Source: Erodium maritimum (lineage: Eukaryota > Streptophyta > Magnoliopsida > Geraniales > Geraniaceae). Taken from it: a stretch of 64,000 nt of DNA. Below, in pieces: positions 45,293 through 58,600 of the stretch. Under the pieces are notes generated by a model, which did no database searches, was not told where the DNA came from, and worked only from the letters and a program-made list of their open reading frames with translations. The translations under genes and the position numbers were made by a program. Numbering within the stretch: the first letter of the stretch is position 1; the number at the start of each line of letters is the position of its first letter. Where the stretch lies: the NCBI GenBank assembly GCA_963921825.1, contig OY997592.1:53340336-53404335 (forward strand). Direction: 5' to 3'.

Positions 45293-46141
45293 ATGGTTAT
45301 AGTCTTTATCTCTATCATGGTTTATGCCATGTTTCTGCTTCTCTTCTCTGTATATCATCTCTTATGTACCTTCCCTATAAGCTCTGGTAGGGTTCCTTCT
45401 GGGCCGTCTCTAAAAAACCGCGACGTTGACTCCCTCCCGCCACTAACGAAGCGTCTCCCGATCTTGTTCGGTCGTCCCTCTACAACTCCGATGGTTGTCG
45501 TCTGCCTCTTCTCGCCATCGATCGACCTCACCGCCTCGGAGCCCAGCGATATCTCAATATCGGATCCTCTTTCCTAATCACCCCCTCCGTCTTTGAAGTC
45601 GTCGTCGTCGTCCTTGATGCCACTCCCGCCGTCTCTGATGTTGCCGCCACCATCTCTGATGACGATGTCGTCGTCTCTGATGTCGTTGTCGCCGTCTCTA
45701 ATGTCGCCTTTGAAGCCGTCACCGGAGATTCCTTCTCCCTGGCCTCCACCACCGCACCCTCGACCCCTCTCTCGATTACGGATCACGATAATCAAATGAG
45801 TCTTTTTTTGTTTTATCTGATTTCGTTTGCATGGTCAAAAACTAGCGAATAGAGATTCAGGAACTTTTCTTGGGAGGGGTCCTTGGTAAGAGCTCTACCT
45901 TCCTATGAAACTGATGAATGCAGGTTTGGCCGCACTCTGTAGAGTATGCAGCGTTTAGGCAATACCTTGAGCAGTATTCGTCAATTTCGTCATAGTTTAG
46001 CTTGCCTATATGGCTTTTCCAACACCGTTTGTAAGGATTCTTTTGTTTCAGGGTTATTTGTAAAGAGACCTTCTGGAACTCTATACAGTGTAATGACTCT
46101 TTTTATTTAAATGAAATACATGTATTTTTTGGTAAAAAAAA
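45293..46141 (+). mobile_element. Short non-autonomous LINE derivative
   Basis: A GC-rich 5' part (45400-45800) joins a 3' part (45860-46141). The 3' part ends in a poly(A) run and resembles the tail of LINE 4 ('gagggctccttggt', 'ctaccttgagca'). The GC-rich part contains repeats encoding Pro/Ser-rich frames on plus and VEAREKESPVTASKATLETA on minus. The same junction, with the opposite strand orientation in the window, recurs at about 60590-60900, so the two parts belong to one element type. Confidence 0.6.
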
Positions 46142-47280
46142 GCCTGGTTATCTTATTTTACGGTACAAACTAACAATCACTAACTATTTAAAATACTGCG
46201 TAAACTATTCCTAAATTAAATAGTGTATGCGTTTTCTTTTTTTTAGGGCACAATCGTGAAGGTCTTGTGGTGTGCCGAACCAGAACCGGTGAAAATCCGC
46301 CCAGAACACCACACTAAATCGGTTGTTGTGGACCCTAACCGCCTGATACCTCGGTAGTGTTTCCTAGACATCTATCCTTTCGCACCAAAAATTGCAGATC
46401 TGATCTGCGAGAGCCCAAATCTCTGAACTCAAGCCCCAAAACACCCGATAGCCACCATCACTACTATCGAAGTCCACAACCACCTTTCCCAACAATTCCC
46501 CTTCTAAATACCTGTGTACTTGTCACCGCCGCGAAGGCTGGAAACCCTAATTGAGGACGACATACCTCTCAAAAACCCCAGACCGTCGGACGAAGTCATA
46601 TTAGTCCTCTGCAAGTCTTTATAAACCTGATTCTCGTGCTCCTACATGGTGTCAACCCCCTTATCCAATGGTGCCAAGTAGTTCCGTTGGAAAAGAACGA
46701 CAGATCCACGTCCTAGTCCCTTAAATGGAACAGGATCGTTGGATTCTTCTCCGTCCACCACCTCTACCTTCAATCAACGACCTAGGTACACTTTTAACGA
46801 GCGCATAAAACCTATGACAACGACGATACTAACCCTAACAAAAGGATGTTTTATTTTTATGCAAATGTATGGACTCCATCGTATTCAAATTATATTACCA
46901 AAGTATATTTGTCCATATGATTAAATGTTTGACTTAGCAACTTGATGATCAAGAACTCGAGTTATTACATAGTATAAGACCATGTACAACGCTCTGACCT
47001 ATTTCTCGATCCGCGACTCACGGACAATTATTTAGTGGGTCGGAATCGCGAGTCGCATGCGGCTTTTACGGTTCCGACCCACTATAGAGTGGGCCATGTT
47101 CGCGATCCGCGAACCACTAACATGGTTCGCTGGTTCGCGAGTCGCAGGTCATGCACTAGCCAATAAGAGGCTGACACATGGCCTTCTCGGTGAAAAAAAA
47201 TCTTACCGTTTGAGCAACGGTCGGCAACGGTAATATATATATTTTTTAATTTAATTAAATATGAATTAAAAAAATCCGCC
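46142..47280. other. Unassigned region before a split gene
   Basis: A 'cgaaccagaaccggtgaaaa'-containing stretch and scattered Pro/Thr-rich short frames, none recognisable. 46995-47200 has several copies of 'gcgactc/gcgagtcgc' and 'ggttcgc' arranged as imperfect inverted repeats, possibly a DNA transposon end (Harbinger type). Confidence 0.4.
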
Positions 47281-47284
47281 ACGT

Positions 47285-47292
47285 ATAAATAC
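47285..47292 (+). promoter_or_regulatory. TATA box of the split Harbinger ORF1-like gene
   Basis: CGTATAAATACA, about 150 bp before the start codon at 47441 and followed by a C/A/T-rich leader, the normal plant core-promoter layout. Confidence 0.65.
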
Positions 47293-47440
47293 ACCTCATC
47301 CCATTCATCAAACCGCCAATAATTCTCAAATTTCTCTATACTTTCACTCTCAAATCCTAAACTTCCTCTCTCCCAAAAACTCGATCGAAAACGTTCAACG
47401 AAAAAACTCAGCGTGCGTCATTACCAAAGGCCGAAGAATA

Positions 47441-47524
47441 CATGCCGGAGGAAGTCAATCTCGATGATCTCCACTTCAACCTCGATCAAATAGGCAGCTT
47501 CTAGAGCAAGTTGAACATCAACCC
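47441..47524 (+). pseudogene. Harbinger ORF1-like gene, 5' end (split by Gypsy)
   Basis: ATG at 47441 opens MPEEVNLDDLHFNLDQIGSF, followed by a stop, then SKLNIN up to the Gypsy insertion at 47524. After removing the element and one AACCC copy, the reading continues at 58700 as FMQPGYKPSA. The Asn/Gln/Pro-rich N-terminus fits the family. The in-frame stop means the gene had decayed or carries an error, independent of the insertion. Confidence 0.55.
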
Positions 47525-50500
47525 TGTAAAACCCCACTCATTCAAAAAGGTAACATTTTGGAAAATCGAAACCTTGAGGTAGGAAATTGCAACGAATGTT
47601 TTGAAAAGAAGAAAAAAAAGAGGAGATCTGGGCTGACTTGGGCGTTGGGCCGGAGCTGAGCCCAAAACAGAGACAAGCCTGCTTTAACACGCAGCCCATC
47701 AGGCCCAGGAACCATGAGCAGGCCCAACCCTAGCAACAAAAAGGGGTAACGACGCCGCTTCAGGTTCCATTTCCGCGCACGAGTTTCGAGGTCGTCTTCA
47801 TCCTCGAGCTCTCTCTCCCTCTCCACGTGAACCCGAACACCAGCGCCTCCACCTCTCATTCTCGCTTCCGCGACCAACTCCTCGCCTCTCTTCCTCTTCT
47901 CGAGCCTCACTTCACCTTGCCCCACTCTCTTATTCGTCGTCACCGTCCCCAAAACGAGCCAGTACACAGCTCGAGACTCGCCAGAGAACTACCGGACGAG
48001 CCCTCCCTCTCCGAGCACGAAATAGAGCTCAACGACGTCAGGTAGGCACGATTCATGCTTCATCGAAGCTCTCCCTCTCCTCGCCCGAGCTCGCCGTGCC
48101 TGGAACCCTCGAGGGAAGCTCAGATCTGGCCGGAACCCTCGCCGGCGAGCTTGGTGCGTCAGATCTGGAACGAGGATGAGTTCTGACGCTTCGCCTAACG
48201 CCCCCGCCTCCGTTCAACCACAACCCGAGCTCCGCCGTTCATTTCCGAACATTGCCGGCGCGACACGAAGGTCCTGAGCATCGTCGCCACCGGAGACGGT
48301 GACCGGAACATGCGAGTGTCGTCGGGGCTCTCCACCAGCTCGGACACGAGCCCGAAGGACCTTGGGCCGGAAGTCATTGGGCCAGGACGACCTGGACACG
48401 GGCTTGGTCCTGGATCTGACTGGGCTTGGGTCTGGGTCCTGTGTCGGATCTGGATCCGGGTCTGGCCGGGTTTGGGTCGACTCGGGTCCGGACCGGGTCG
48501 GACCGGATCTGCATCCGGGTTTGGGCTTGGATCCGGGTCGGATCCGGGTCAACCCGAGTTCAAATAAAAATATTTTAAAATCAAAATTAATTATCTGATT
48601 TAATTATTTTAAGGTGAGAAATTAAAGGATTAATTTAAACATCAGAGGACCTTTGGAAAATTACCGGTATTAATTGGACATTTTATTTGTCAAACCCAGA
48701 CTCGGAGCTAGACTTCGCCCGAGAGCTTGGACTTCGCCCGAGAAGACGAAGACCACTCCGGAACACGTGTGAAGAACGGAGGAGAGACTAATCGACTTTA
48801 CATCAGAGTGTTATTAGAGGAAGACCACAAGGTAGGGAAAATCTTAACTTCTCGTTTAAATAGCGCTTAGTATGACTATTAGGTTAATAAAATTGGAAAG
48901 GTCCTAGAATTGTATATAGGATGCGAATAACTAGAATAAATGTCTTTCAATTACTAATAACCGGATGTGTCTAGTAAGCATGCTTAGGACGTAAATCATT
49001 AGTATAGCTCGCTTTCAATACTTGGGAATTGATTTACTGGTAGAGAGGCCGTGATGAGCCCTCGGATTAGTTGTGTTAGCTTCACATGCTTTGTTTGCTG
49101 GTCACTAGGATAATCAAGAGTCTAATGAAACTAGATTGATTACATGCTTGAATGCTTGAATGATCGAATGCATACTTGCGTGATTGAATGGTTGGATGAA
49201 TGATTGAGTGTAATTGGTTGTGCTAACGGATATGATCGGGTGAGTGATAGAGCGATGGAGTGCGATTTGTAAGTAATTGGTAAGTGTAAGGTTACATTGA
49301 TTCTTGTGGTGTGTCGTGATAAATTGTGATTCGATAAGCTTTGGTTGCACCATGATTATTGAGCATGTTATTCTCTTGTGAAACTTTGAGCGTGGATCTA
49401 TATCGGTATGGCACCCACGATACGGGTGGGGTAGTGCCTATAAGGTAACCACACCAAAGGGGAATGTTGGTGTGGGGTAGTACCTAAGCTGATAACTTGG
49501 TATCCGATATGGTATCTACACCGAAGGAAGTGTCGGTGTAGGGTAGTATCATAATCGGTATCCGGTATGGTACCTACACCGAAGGAAGTGCCGGTGTGGG
49601 GTAGTATCATAGCCGGTGGATTGGACCCTGCGGGGCATTGATTATTGGACCCTGCGGGGCATTGATTATTGAGCCTGTGGGCAATGGTTACGGACCCTGC
49701 GGGGCATTGGATATTGGACCATGCAGGGAAATTGGACGGTTTACCCTGCGGGGATGGTTATTGGTTGATTCACCCAAGTGTATGCGTCCTGCGGGAGAAA
49801 TACCTTGGTTCCCTATGACATATGGTCCTTTGGAGATGTTTCCGAGAATTCCGATGATAAGCGCCCTCAGGGGTTGTTACCGGTATTCCCGACGTTAAAC
49901 GTCTTTGTGATGTCATGCGTCTCCTCTGGACCGAGGGAAAATCCGACATGACACAACGAGTATTGTGGATCGGAGGGTGACGACTTCATGTCCCACGGCA
50001 TTACTTCAACGTTCTATCTTCTATTGAGTATTTAAGAAGTACATTGATTCTCTTATTTTTCCTATAATCATTGTGGACTCTTTGAAAGTGTTAAACACTC
50101 GTTTTACTCCCGTATTTCAATGTAATCTCAGTTCTTCGTATTTTGATACTCGAACTAAAATTGTGAAATCCTATTTGTTAAGCTAAAAGCATGCCCTAGT
50201 TATGCATTTTCCCTACTGAGCTTAAGCTCACCCCTATCTGTTTATGACTGTTTTACAGGTTTGCGTGTTGATTAGTGGACTCGAGGATCGGGAGCTTCTA
50301 GGGTCCGAGTTCTTAGAGACGTTGGTCGTATTTTGTAGTCATGAACTTTTGTTAAAGGATTATTATGATTTTTTATGAACCTTTTATCAGAGGATTTATT
50401 ATAAGTCGTTATTTGAGACATTTTGTTGAACTGAAGTTAGATGATTTTATTGGTTTTATGTCATTCTATTATTGCAATTGCTTCCTCCTTAAGTCACGTC

Positions 50501-50535
50501 TCGAGTCCGGTCAAAACCGGATTTGGGGCGTGACA
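47525..50535 (+). repeat. Element D 5' LTR (3011 bp)
   Basis: TGTAAAACCC to GGGGCGTGACA. Contains the 'ggatccgggtc' GC-rich part (about 48370-48550). It also has repeats of 'ggtatggtacctacaccgaa' (about 49405-49615) and of 'ggaccctgcggggcattg' (about 49620-49770), and 'ttttccctactgagcttaag' near 50206. Confidence 0.95.
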
Positions 50536-50538
50536 ATT

Positions 50539-50550
50539 TGGTATCAGAGC
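50539..50550 (+). other. Element D primer-binding site
   Basis: TGGTATCAGAGC, complementary to the initiator tRNA-Met 3' end, three bases after the LTR. Confidence 0.95.
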
Positions 50551-51995
50551 CTGCTTTCATTTGAAACAGGTTTCATTTTGAACTTGTTTTCAAAACCTCG
50601 GACCGCACGTCAATTAGGTGGGTGGAGTTAGGGAGTCTAAGTTTTGGGACTCAGTAACGTAGTCGAAATTATCCGATACGTAGAGTTGGAACGATAAAAA
50701 TCTTTATGATTTGAGCGCCTTGATAAAGGTTGGGACTTTTCGATGTTATGTGATTATTTTACATGTATCGTATGCTCTATTTGCTAGACCTCAGTGATTT
50801 GGGATGCCGATGGTTGAGATCAAGGTTGGTCCAACGAGCGATGATCGAATTGTTGTAAATTGGTCGTTGAGTAAACCTTTTGTTTAATTGTGTTGCCACA
50901 GTGTTGGCCAGGTTCATGATTTATCAATTTGAAATATTGATTTGTTCAATTGATTGACTTGTTGAGTTGTTGACTTCCTGACTTATTGAAGTGTTAAACT
51001 GTTAAAGTGTGAAATTGTTTGGAGTTTGACTCGGTTAAGATGTTGACTATTCCTTAAGGATTAAGGCTGGAATGATAATCCTATTTGATGGCTATTGAAT
51101 AGAGGGTAGAAACCCGAGTAGTACTGCGGTACTTTACTGATAAGGTGTACTTTACTGAGCACGAGAACTCTTGAATTGTGTACTTGATGAGCATGAGAAC
51201 TCTGTGTACTAAATTGTGTATTTTGATGAGCATGAGAACTCTGTGTACCGAATAACTTGTGAAATTGATTATTAATGATCCCGCTTAAGCGAATGGTTAG
51301 TGGAAAATACGAATATGTCATGCCGAAATTTCTGCAGAACTGAAATGCTTGCACTATCACGGGTTGACTCAGGGGCGCCATTGTAGTCGAGCGTGATGGT
51401 TGGATGTCAAGTTGTTACAACGAGATTCGGGGACGCCTGAATCGGGTTGTAACGACGCGAGATCGACATGAAGGTTGGATAAAAGTTAAAGTGTTGAAAA
51501 TCTGTGGAAAGGAAAGAAATGATAAGTTTTGATGAGATTGATCGTGTTACGATACTAGACCCCGCGTTTTGGGAAGATACTCGGTTGAGGGGTATGCCTG
51601 TTGCCTTGTACCTTGTGTGTGGGAGTTGATTGATTTGATTGAAACCCCACGTGTTGGGAAGATATCCGACCGAGGTAGACACCGGTCCGGTATGTTGAGT
51701 GTGCAATTGTTTAAAGCTATACCTCCTGTGGGAGTCGACTAAACTACTGCTTAATTGCACTACTTGCTTGATTGCATTATTTGCGTGATTGAACTACTTG
51801 CCTGAGTGCATTGCTGATTGATGTTGTGAGACGCACAAGGTGCAGGATTCTTTGTCTATATAAATATTATATATGACTATACTACGTATGATCATACTAC
51901 TTACTATCGATCCAAGTGGGATCCATATGAGACGCATGAGAACGTCTTGATATGATGAATTGAACCGTTTGTGTTCAACTGAGATATGAACTTAT
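50551..51995 (+). other. Element D leader
   Basis: About 1.4 kb without coding signal between primer site and gag. Part of it (51400-51450) matches the leader of element B in opposite orientation. A 'gagcatgagaactct' repeat occurs three times at 51150-51245. Confidence 0.65.
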
Positions 51996-53760
51996 ATGTT
52001 ACAAATGCAGCGAGTACACGAGATGTCACGTGTTATATCACCAAGAGGTACCAGGAGCCGCCCGGCTGTGGGGCAGAGCCAGACACTAGCTGTTGGTCTG
52101 GCAGGGGCAACGAGCGCCCAGGGTGCTGCTTCCACAGAGCACCAGAGTTTTGAGGATAGACTGGTGGGGTCACTACCTAGAGCTCCTTCAGTCGCAGAGC
52201 CGACTCAGGCGACCCCTAGTGATGAGGTGGTTCGCGCACTCCTAGCAGCGTTTAGCGCTCAGTAGGAGATTGCAACACCTGCACAAGAGTCTGTGCCTAC
52301 TGCTGACGCAGTCACTACCGAGATGCCAGGACAGAAGGACAGTTACTCGGCCCAGGCACTCAGAGATTTTCATAGGTTGGGTACACCTATCTTTTCCGGA
52401 GGTTCAGACCCCGAGGCAGTTGTAGGATGGTTGTAGGGGATTACCCGCAACCTTAATACTTTTGGAGTATTCTGATAGTCGTTTGAGAATATTTTTCGCG
52501 ACCTTCCAGCTGAGGGAGAAGCATGATATTGGTGGCACAGTTTGCCCTCGAGCAAGCAGTTGGAACATATGGGCCGAGACTTCCCGTTGAGTGATGGATC
52601 TACACACCGTTCCACATGTCGGCCTACGAGAGCCGATAAGAGAACGTGTTGTCACAGCAACAAATTCTTCCACCCCCACCGAGAGGAGGACCTCCGACGC
52701 GGCGGGGTCGAGTGTACGCGATTGACGGACTCCGAGTTGAGGGACTTGATACCGATCTTGAGATCGCTTATAGTACTTGTTACTATTTATATTTTGGATT
52801 TCGTGTCTGCTGACACTTGAGCATTACACTGAGTTGTATTGGTTCATGATTCTTGTTGTTCGAACGAGTTTAAAACTGTTAAGCCCACCGGTACTTTAAC
52901 ACACCGACTAGAGGTGTGGTAGTACCGACTGGTGTCAGTGGGAGTTTGAAAGTGGAGCGACAGACTTGGCCGTACTGAAGGTTCTTTTCCTTCTCTGATA
53001 GTACGAATCGAATTTTAAGAACCGATTGTTAAAACAGCAGGCGTTCATCGAGTGCTTTCAACAGCGAATGCTGAGCAGTGAAAGGCTGCAGCCTTGACCA
53101 GTAAACAGTCCGACCGATCACCAGAGATGACCGAGCGACGATAAGATCAGAGTAGCGCAACGGAAGCGTGGTGGACCCATAACCCACAAGAGTCGTAATC
53201 TCCAGCTTCTTCTACCCCGTTGTAAGATATAAGTCATAATAATCAAACCTTAGAAACAACCTTGGATCATGAAGATTCGCGCTAGTAGAGTCGACCGAAC
53301 GTCAGTCCGAAGAGCTAGAGAGACGAAGGACCCACCCGAGCACATCGCCGAGAAGAATGCAGCACGCTTCGAGAAGGAGCGCAGCGGAGCGCTAAGGAGG
53401 CATGACGACCATCAGAGGCCGGACCGCATCAAGACGAAGACCTGACACACAGCGCCGACGCGACAAATCCAGAAGAAGAAGGTCAACAACGACGACACCA
53501 AAGATCGTAAGCAAGCCACGAATCAAGGGGAGAGTTCGTACCGCGCAACAACAGTTCGAGGGTTGCATAATTCGCGCCGCACGTTACAGCCAAGCGACAT
53601 CGAGAGATACAACGACATCGAACGCGATATTTTCAGCGGAACATAATACGGAAAACGAGAACCGAGTACCAAGGTGTACCTTTGTCGGTAAGTGGAGAAC
53701 GAACGCCAAATGTCCCGTGAGGACTAAGCATAACCATAAGGTTACGCCATAGAAGTGAGG
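51996..53760 (+). pseudogene. Element D gag remnant
   Basis: The frame opens near 51996 (MSRVISPRGTRSRPAVGQSQ) and reads to ALLAAFSAQ, a stop, then SYSAQALRDFHRLGTPIFSG and GSDPEAVVGW. This is the start of the Gypsy capsid domain, where relatives have 'F..L..P.F.G..DP..A..WL'. After gaps, RGRVYAIDG (about 52700), AARFEKERSGALRRHDDHQ (about 53350) and a decayed zinc knuckle, CTFVGKWRTNAKC with the second Cys lost (about 53677-53720), mark later gag parts. The frames are heavily disrupted. No protease follows. Confidence 0.72.
53146..53190 (+). other. Initiator tRNA-Met 5' half-like sequence inside element D
   Basis: The 45 bases align from the first base of plant initiator tRNA-Met through the acceptor 5' strand, D arm and anticodon arm (…gtggtggaCCCATAACCCACa). 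The CAT anticodon is in place. The only differences I see are four G-to-A changes. The T arm and 3' acceptor strand do not follow convincingly, so it is not a working tRNA gene. The comparison uses the known wheat/plant sequence from memory. Confidence 0.75.
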
Positions 53761-55645
53761 GCACCTCACGTTAAAATCCGGCAACAGATAGCCGAGGGAG
53801 ACTACCACAAGCCTCTAGGACAGTAACAAGATGGCACCGAACGAAGCGTTGTGTGGTAGGTCGGGTTTTGTGCCATGCATGAGCACAGGGAATGATAAGA
53901 ATTAACCGTTGTTGGTTTTGAGTCATTCGTGAAACGATTGAAGGAACCACGCTAATTTCTGAACTGTTCAATTTATCGAGATCTCAGTACGTGTTGATTA
54001 CTCCTTGAGTGGTGATTTGGGGGAAACTTGAATATAAGTTGTTTTGATCGACAGCTCGTGAACGAGTGTCAACGACATAAGGAATACCATCGGTTGGGAT
54101 AACCTTTGTCAATCGATCTTGGATTGGGTTTCGCTATCGAGTGTGATTGTTGTTGTACGTTTAGTTTGGTCTCTTGAAGGACGCCTACTTTCGACTAAGT
54201 GCTAGTAAGAGGTCCTATCGGTCCTTGTTGTTGTACGTCGTTCGTCCGACTAGATGTCGATAGAGTTCATGGTGGTACTGAACCATACACCGGCGTTGAG
54301 AACCGTTGTCTCGTTGATATGATGGTTTGGGTGAGACGACTTGTGAAGTGGTTTGATCAGGGGTTGAGAACTGGTATCGATGTCAAGAGAAATATCGCGA
54401 GTTGGATAACCTTCTTGATTGATCATAGTTAGGTGTTGATAGTTTACCGGGAGTTAGGTTTGTGATGCTTGATGTGGGACTGACCCGTATCCGGTTGCAA
54501 ACCTTGATCAAGTTTACCCGGTGTGACATGCTGCTACGTTGGACAAGTGTGCCATGATTGGTATGACAGAAGCTTTTTGATTAAGTTATGTTTTGAGGCA
54601 TGCCGCCTTTCGGCTAGATGCCGGCACATTGTACCATTTACTTGATTGAGGTACGTCTACCTTTCTACGAGATGTGATGAAACGAGCGGTTGTTCCAAAC
54701 CCTGCAGTACTGATGAGAACTTTGGTTTGATGGTAGCATCTGTGTGTTACTTGCTTGCTGTGTGTGTGTGATAGGTCGAGACATGACCTTATTGACGTTC
54801 CAGTGCGAACTATTCTTGTAACGATTACTACAGAGAAACTGAGAAGTACATCCGCGGATGGCTCCGTCCTTGCCCGACTTTCAGGGTATTCCGGTAAGAC
54901 GCCCATACCGACGGAAAATTCCGGTACGGCACGTCTGGACCGAGGTCGTTCTATCCCGTGTGATACCGGTACCGTTGAGGATTCTGATGAGACGTATCTA
55001 CATCGAAGTTGTTTGTGACGGTCCGCTGTCTACACTAACGTTGGATTTCGTTATAGTTTGCCAAGATAGTTATCTGGCATCCCTCAGTGTCTAAGGGACA
55101 ATCGACTTGTTGTGTGTACTCATTGATTTTTTGGGCTTATCTAATTTGTTTCACGTTGAAATTGTGAACTGGTAAGTAATACCGGTTGTCAACGTCAAGT
55201 TTGACTTTGGGTATCAACCTTGCAGAATGGTTGTGGTTGGTCTCGACTCGATAGTGTTTGAGTTCTGTTGTGGTTAGTCCCGGTAACGGTTGCTAAGGAG
55301 GAAAATGAGAAGTAATGTTGGTATGTGGTTCCGACTCTGTTCGACTTGCAGAGCGTCCTGGCAGGATACCTATGCCGACGGCAATTTCTGGTATGGGATA
55401 TCTAGACCGTTACCTGAGGTTCTTAAGTGTTTGAGTGTTACTCGGCGTGTGTTTTGCTCGGTTTTTCTTTGAGTTGATGTGGGACGTTGCACGTTTGAGT
55501 TGTGAACCGTTGCCTAGCAGCTTCCACGTGTTCCCAAACTACGGAAGTACACCGTGGATCCCTCGCTGGCGAGTCTTAAACGATCGTTCCCTAAGATAGG
55601 GACAAGAAGAGCACGTTCACTTTAAATTTCGAGGATGAAATTCTT
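53761..55645 (+). other. Element D non-coding interior
   Basis: About 1.9 kb between gag and the polypurine tract where pol would lie in an autonomous element. Only short frames without domains are seen. Similar phrases recur ('gttttgatcgacagctcgtgaacg', 'tgtgatgcttgatgtgggac'), but no reverse-transcriptase motif. Confidence 0.65.
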
Positions 55646-55660
55646 TTAAGGGGGGTAGAT
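55646..55660 (+). other. Element D polypurine tract
   Basis: ttaaggggggtagat directly precedes the 3' LTR start at 55661; it primes plus-strand DNA synthesis. Confidence 0.9.
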
Positions 55661-58600
55661 TGTAAAACCCAACTCATTCAAAAGGGTAACATTTTGGAAA
55701 ATCGAAACCTTGAGGTAGGAAATTGCAACGAATGTTTTGAAAAGAAGAAAAAAAAGAGGAGATATGGGCTGACTAGGGCGTTGGGCCGGAGCTGAGCTCA
55801 AAATAGAGACAAGCCTGCTTTAACACGCAGCCCATCAGGCCCAGGAACCATGAGCAGGCCCAACCCTAGCAACAAAAAGGGGTAACGACGCCGCTTCAGG
55901 TTCCATTTCCGCGCACGAGTTTTGAGGTCGTCTTCATCCTCGATATCTCTCTCCCTCTCCACGCGAACCCGAACACCGGCGCCTCCACCTCTCGTCCTCG
56001 CTTCCCCGACCAACTCCTCGCCTCTCTTCCTCTTCTCGAGCCTCACTTCACCTTGCCCCACTCTCTTATTCGTCGTCACCGTCCCCAAAATGAGCTAGTA
56101 CACAGCTCAAGACTCGCCAGAGAACTACCGGACGAGCCCTCCCTCTCCGAGCACGAAATAGAGCTCAACGACGTCAGGTAGGCACGATTCATGCTTCATC
56201 GAAGCTCTCCCTCTCCTCGCCCGAGCTCGCCGTGCCTGGAACCCTCGAGGGAAGCTCAGATCTGGCCGGAACCCTCGCCGGCGAGCTTGGTGCGTCAGAT
56301 CTGGAACGAGGATGAGTTCTGACGCTTCGCCTGACGCCCCCGCCTCCGTTCAACCACAACCCGAGCTCCGCCGTTCATTTCCGAACATTGCCGGCGCGAC
56401 ACGAAGGTCCTGAGCATCGTCGCCACCGGAGATGGTGACCGGAACACGCGAGTGTCGTCGGGGCTCTCCACCAGCTCGGACACGAGCCCGAAGGACCTTG
56501 GGCCGGAAGTCATTGGGCCAGGACGACCTGGACACGGGCTTGGTCCTGGATCTGACTGGGCTTGGGTCTGGGTCCTGTGTCGGATCTGGATCCGGGTCTG
56601 GCCGGGTTTGGGTCGACTCGGGTCCGGACCGGGTCGGACCGGATCTGCATCCGGGTTTGGGCTTGGATCCGGGTCGGATCCGGGTCAACCCGAGTTCAAA
56701 TAAAAATATTTTAAAATCAAAATTAATTATCTGATTTAATTATTTTAAGGTGAGAAATTAAAGGATTAATTTAAACATCAGAGGACCTTTGGAAAATTAC
56801 CGGTATTAATTGGACATTTTATTTGTCAAACCCAGACTCGGAGCTAGACTTCGCCCGAGAGCTTGGACTTCGCCCGAGAAGACGAAGACCACTCCGGAAC
56901 CCGTGTGAAGAACGGAGGAGAGACTAATCGACTTTACAGCAGAGTGTTATTAGAGGAAGACCACAAGGTAGGGAAAATCTTAACTTCTCGTTTAAATAGC
57001 GCTTAGTATGCCTATTAGGTTAATAAAATTGGAAAGGTCCTAGAATTGTATATAGGATGCGAATAACTAGAATAAATGTCTTTCAATTACTAATAACTGG
57101 ATGTGTCTAGTAAGCATGCTTAGGACGTAAATCATTAGTTTAGCTCGTTTTCAATACTTGGGAATTGATTTACTAGTAGAGAGGCCGTGATGAGCCATCG
57201 GATTAGTTGTGTTAGCTTCACATGCTTTGTTTGCTGGTCACTAGGATAATCAAGAGTATAATGAAACTAGATTGATTACATGCTTGAATGCTTTAATGAT
57301 CGAATGCATACTTGCGTGATTGAATGGTTGGATGAATGATTGAGTGTAATTGGTTGTGCTAACGGATATGATCGGGTGAGTGATAGAGCGATGGAGTGCG
57401 ATTTGTAAGTAATTGGTAAGTGTAAGGTTACATTGATTCTTGTGGTGTGTCGTGATAAATTGTGATTCGATAAGCTTTGGTTGCACCATGATTGTTGAGC
57501 ATGTTATTCTCTTGTGAAACTTTGAGCGTGGATCTATATCGGTATGGCACCCACGCTGCGGGTGGGGTAGTGCCTATAAGGTACCCACATCAAAGGGGAA
57601 TGTTGGTGTGGGGTAGTACCTAAGCTTATAACTGGGTATCCGATATGGTACATACACCGAAGGAAGTGCTGGTGTGGGGTAGTATCTTAATCGGTATCCG
57701 GTATGGTACCTACACCGAAGGAAGTGCCGGTGTGGGGTAGTATCATAGCCGGTGGATTGGACCCTGCGGGGCATTGATTATTGGACCCTGCGGGGAATTG
57801 ATTATTGATTATGCGGGCAATGGTTACGGACCCTGCGGGGCAATGGTTACGGACCCTGCGGGGCATTGGATATTGGACCCTGCGGGGCAATTGGACGGTT
57901 TACCCTGCGGGGATGGTTATTGGTTGATTCACCCAAGTGTATGCGTCCTGCGGGAGAAATACCTTGGTTCCCTATGACATATGGTCCTTTGGAGACGTTT
58001 CCGAGAATTCCGACGATAAGCGCCCTCAGGGGTTGTTACCGGTATTCCCGACGTTAAACGTCTTTGTGATGTCATGCGTCTCCTCTGGACCGAGGGAAAA
58101 TCCGACATGACACAACGAGTATTGTGGATCGGAGGGTGACGACTTCATGTCCCACGGCATTACTTCAACGTTCTATCTTCTATTGAGTATTTAAGAAGTA
58201 CATTGATTCTCTTATTTTTCCTATAATCATTGTGGACTCTTTGAAAGTGTTAAACACTCGTTTTACTCCCGTATTTCAATGTAATCTCAGTTCTTCGTAT
58301 TTTGAGACTCGAACTAAAATTGTGAAATCCTATTTGTTAAGCTAAAAGCATGCCCTAGTTATGCATTTTCCCTACTGAGCTTAAGCTCACCCCTATCTGT
58401 TTATGACTGTTTTACAGGTTTGCGTGTTGATTAGTGGACTCGAGGCTCGGGAGCTTCTAGGGTCCGGGTTCTTAGAGACGTTGGTCGTATTTTGTAGTCA
58501 TGAACTTTTGTTAAAGGATTATTATGATTTTTTATGAACCTTTTGTCAGAGGATTTATTATAAGTCGTTATTTGAGACATTTTGTTGAATTGAAGTTAGA

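Noticed and set aside
53146..53190. Functional tRNA-Met gene
   Set aside because: T arm and 3' acceptor strand are not recognisable, so neither the cloverleaf nor the B-box promoter is present.
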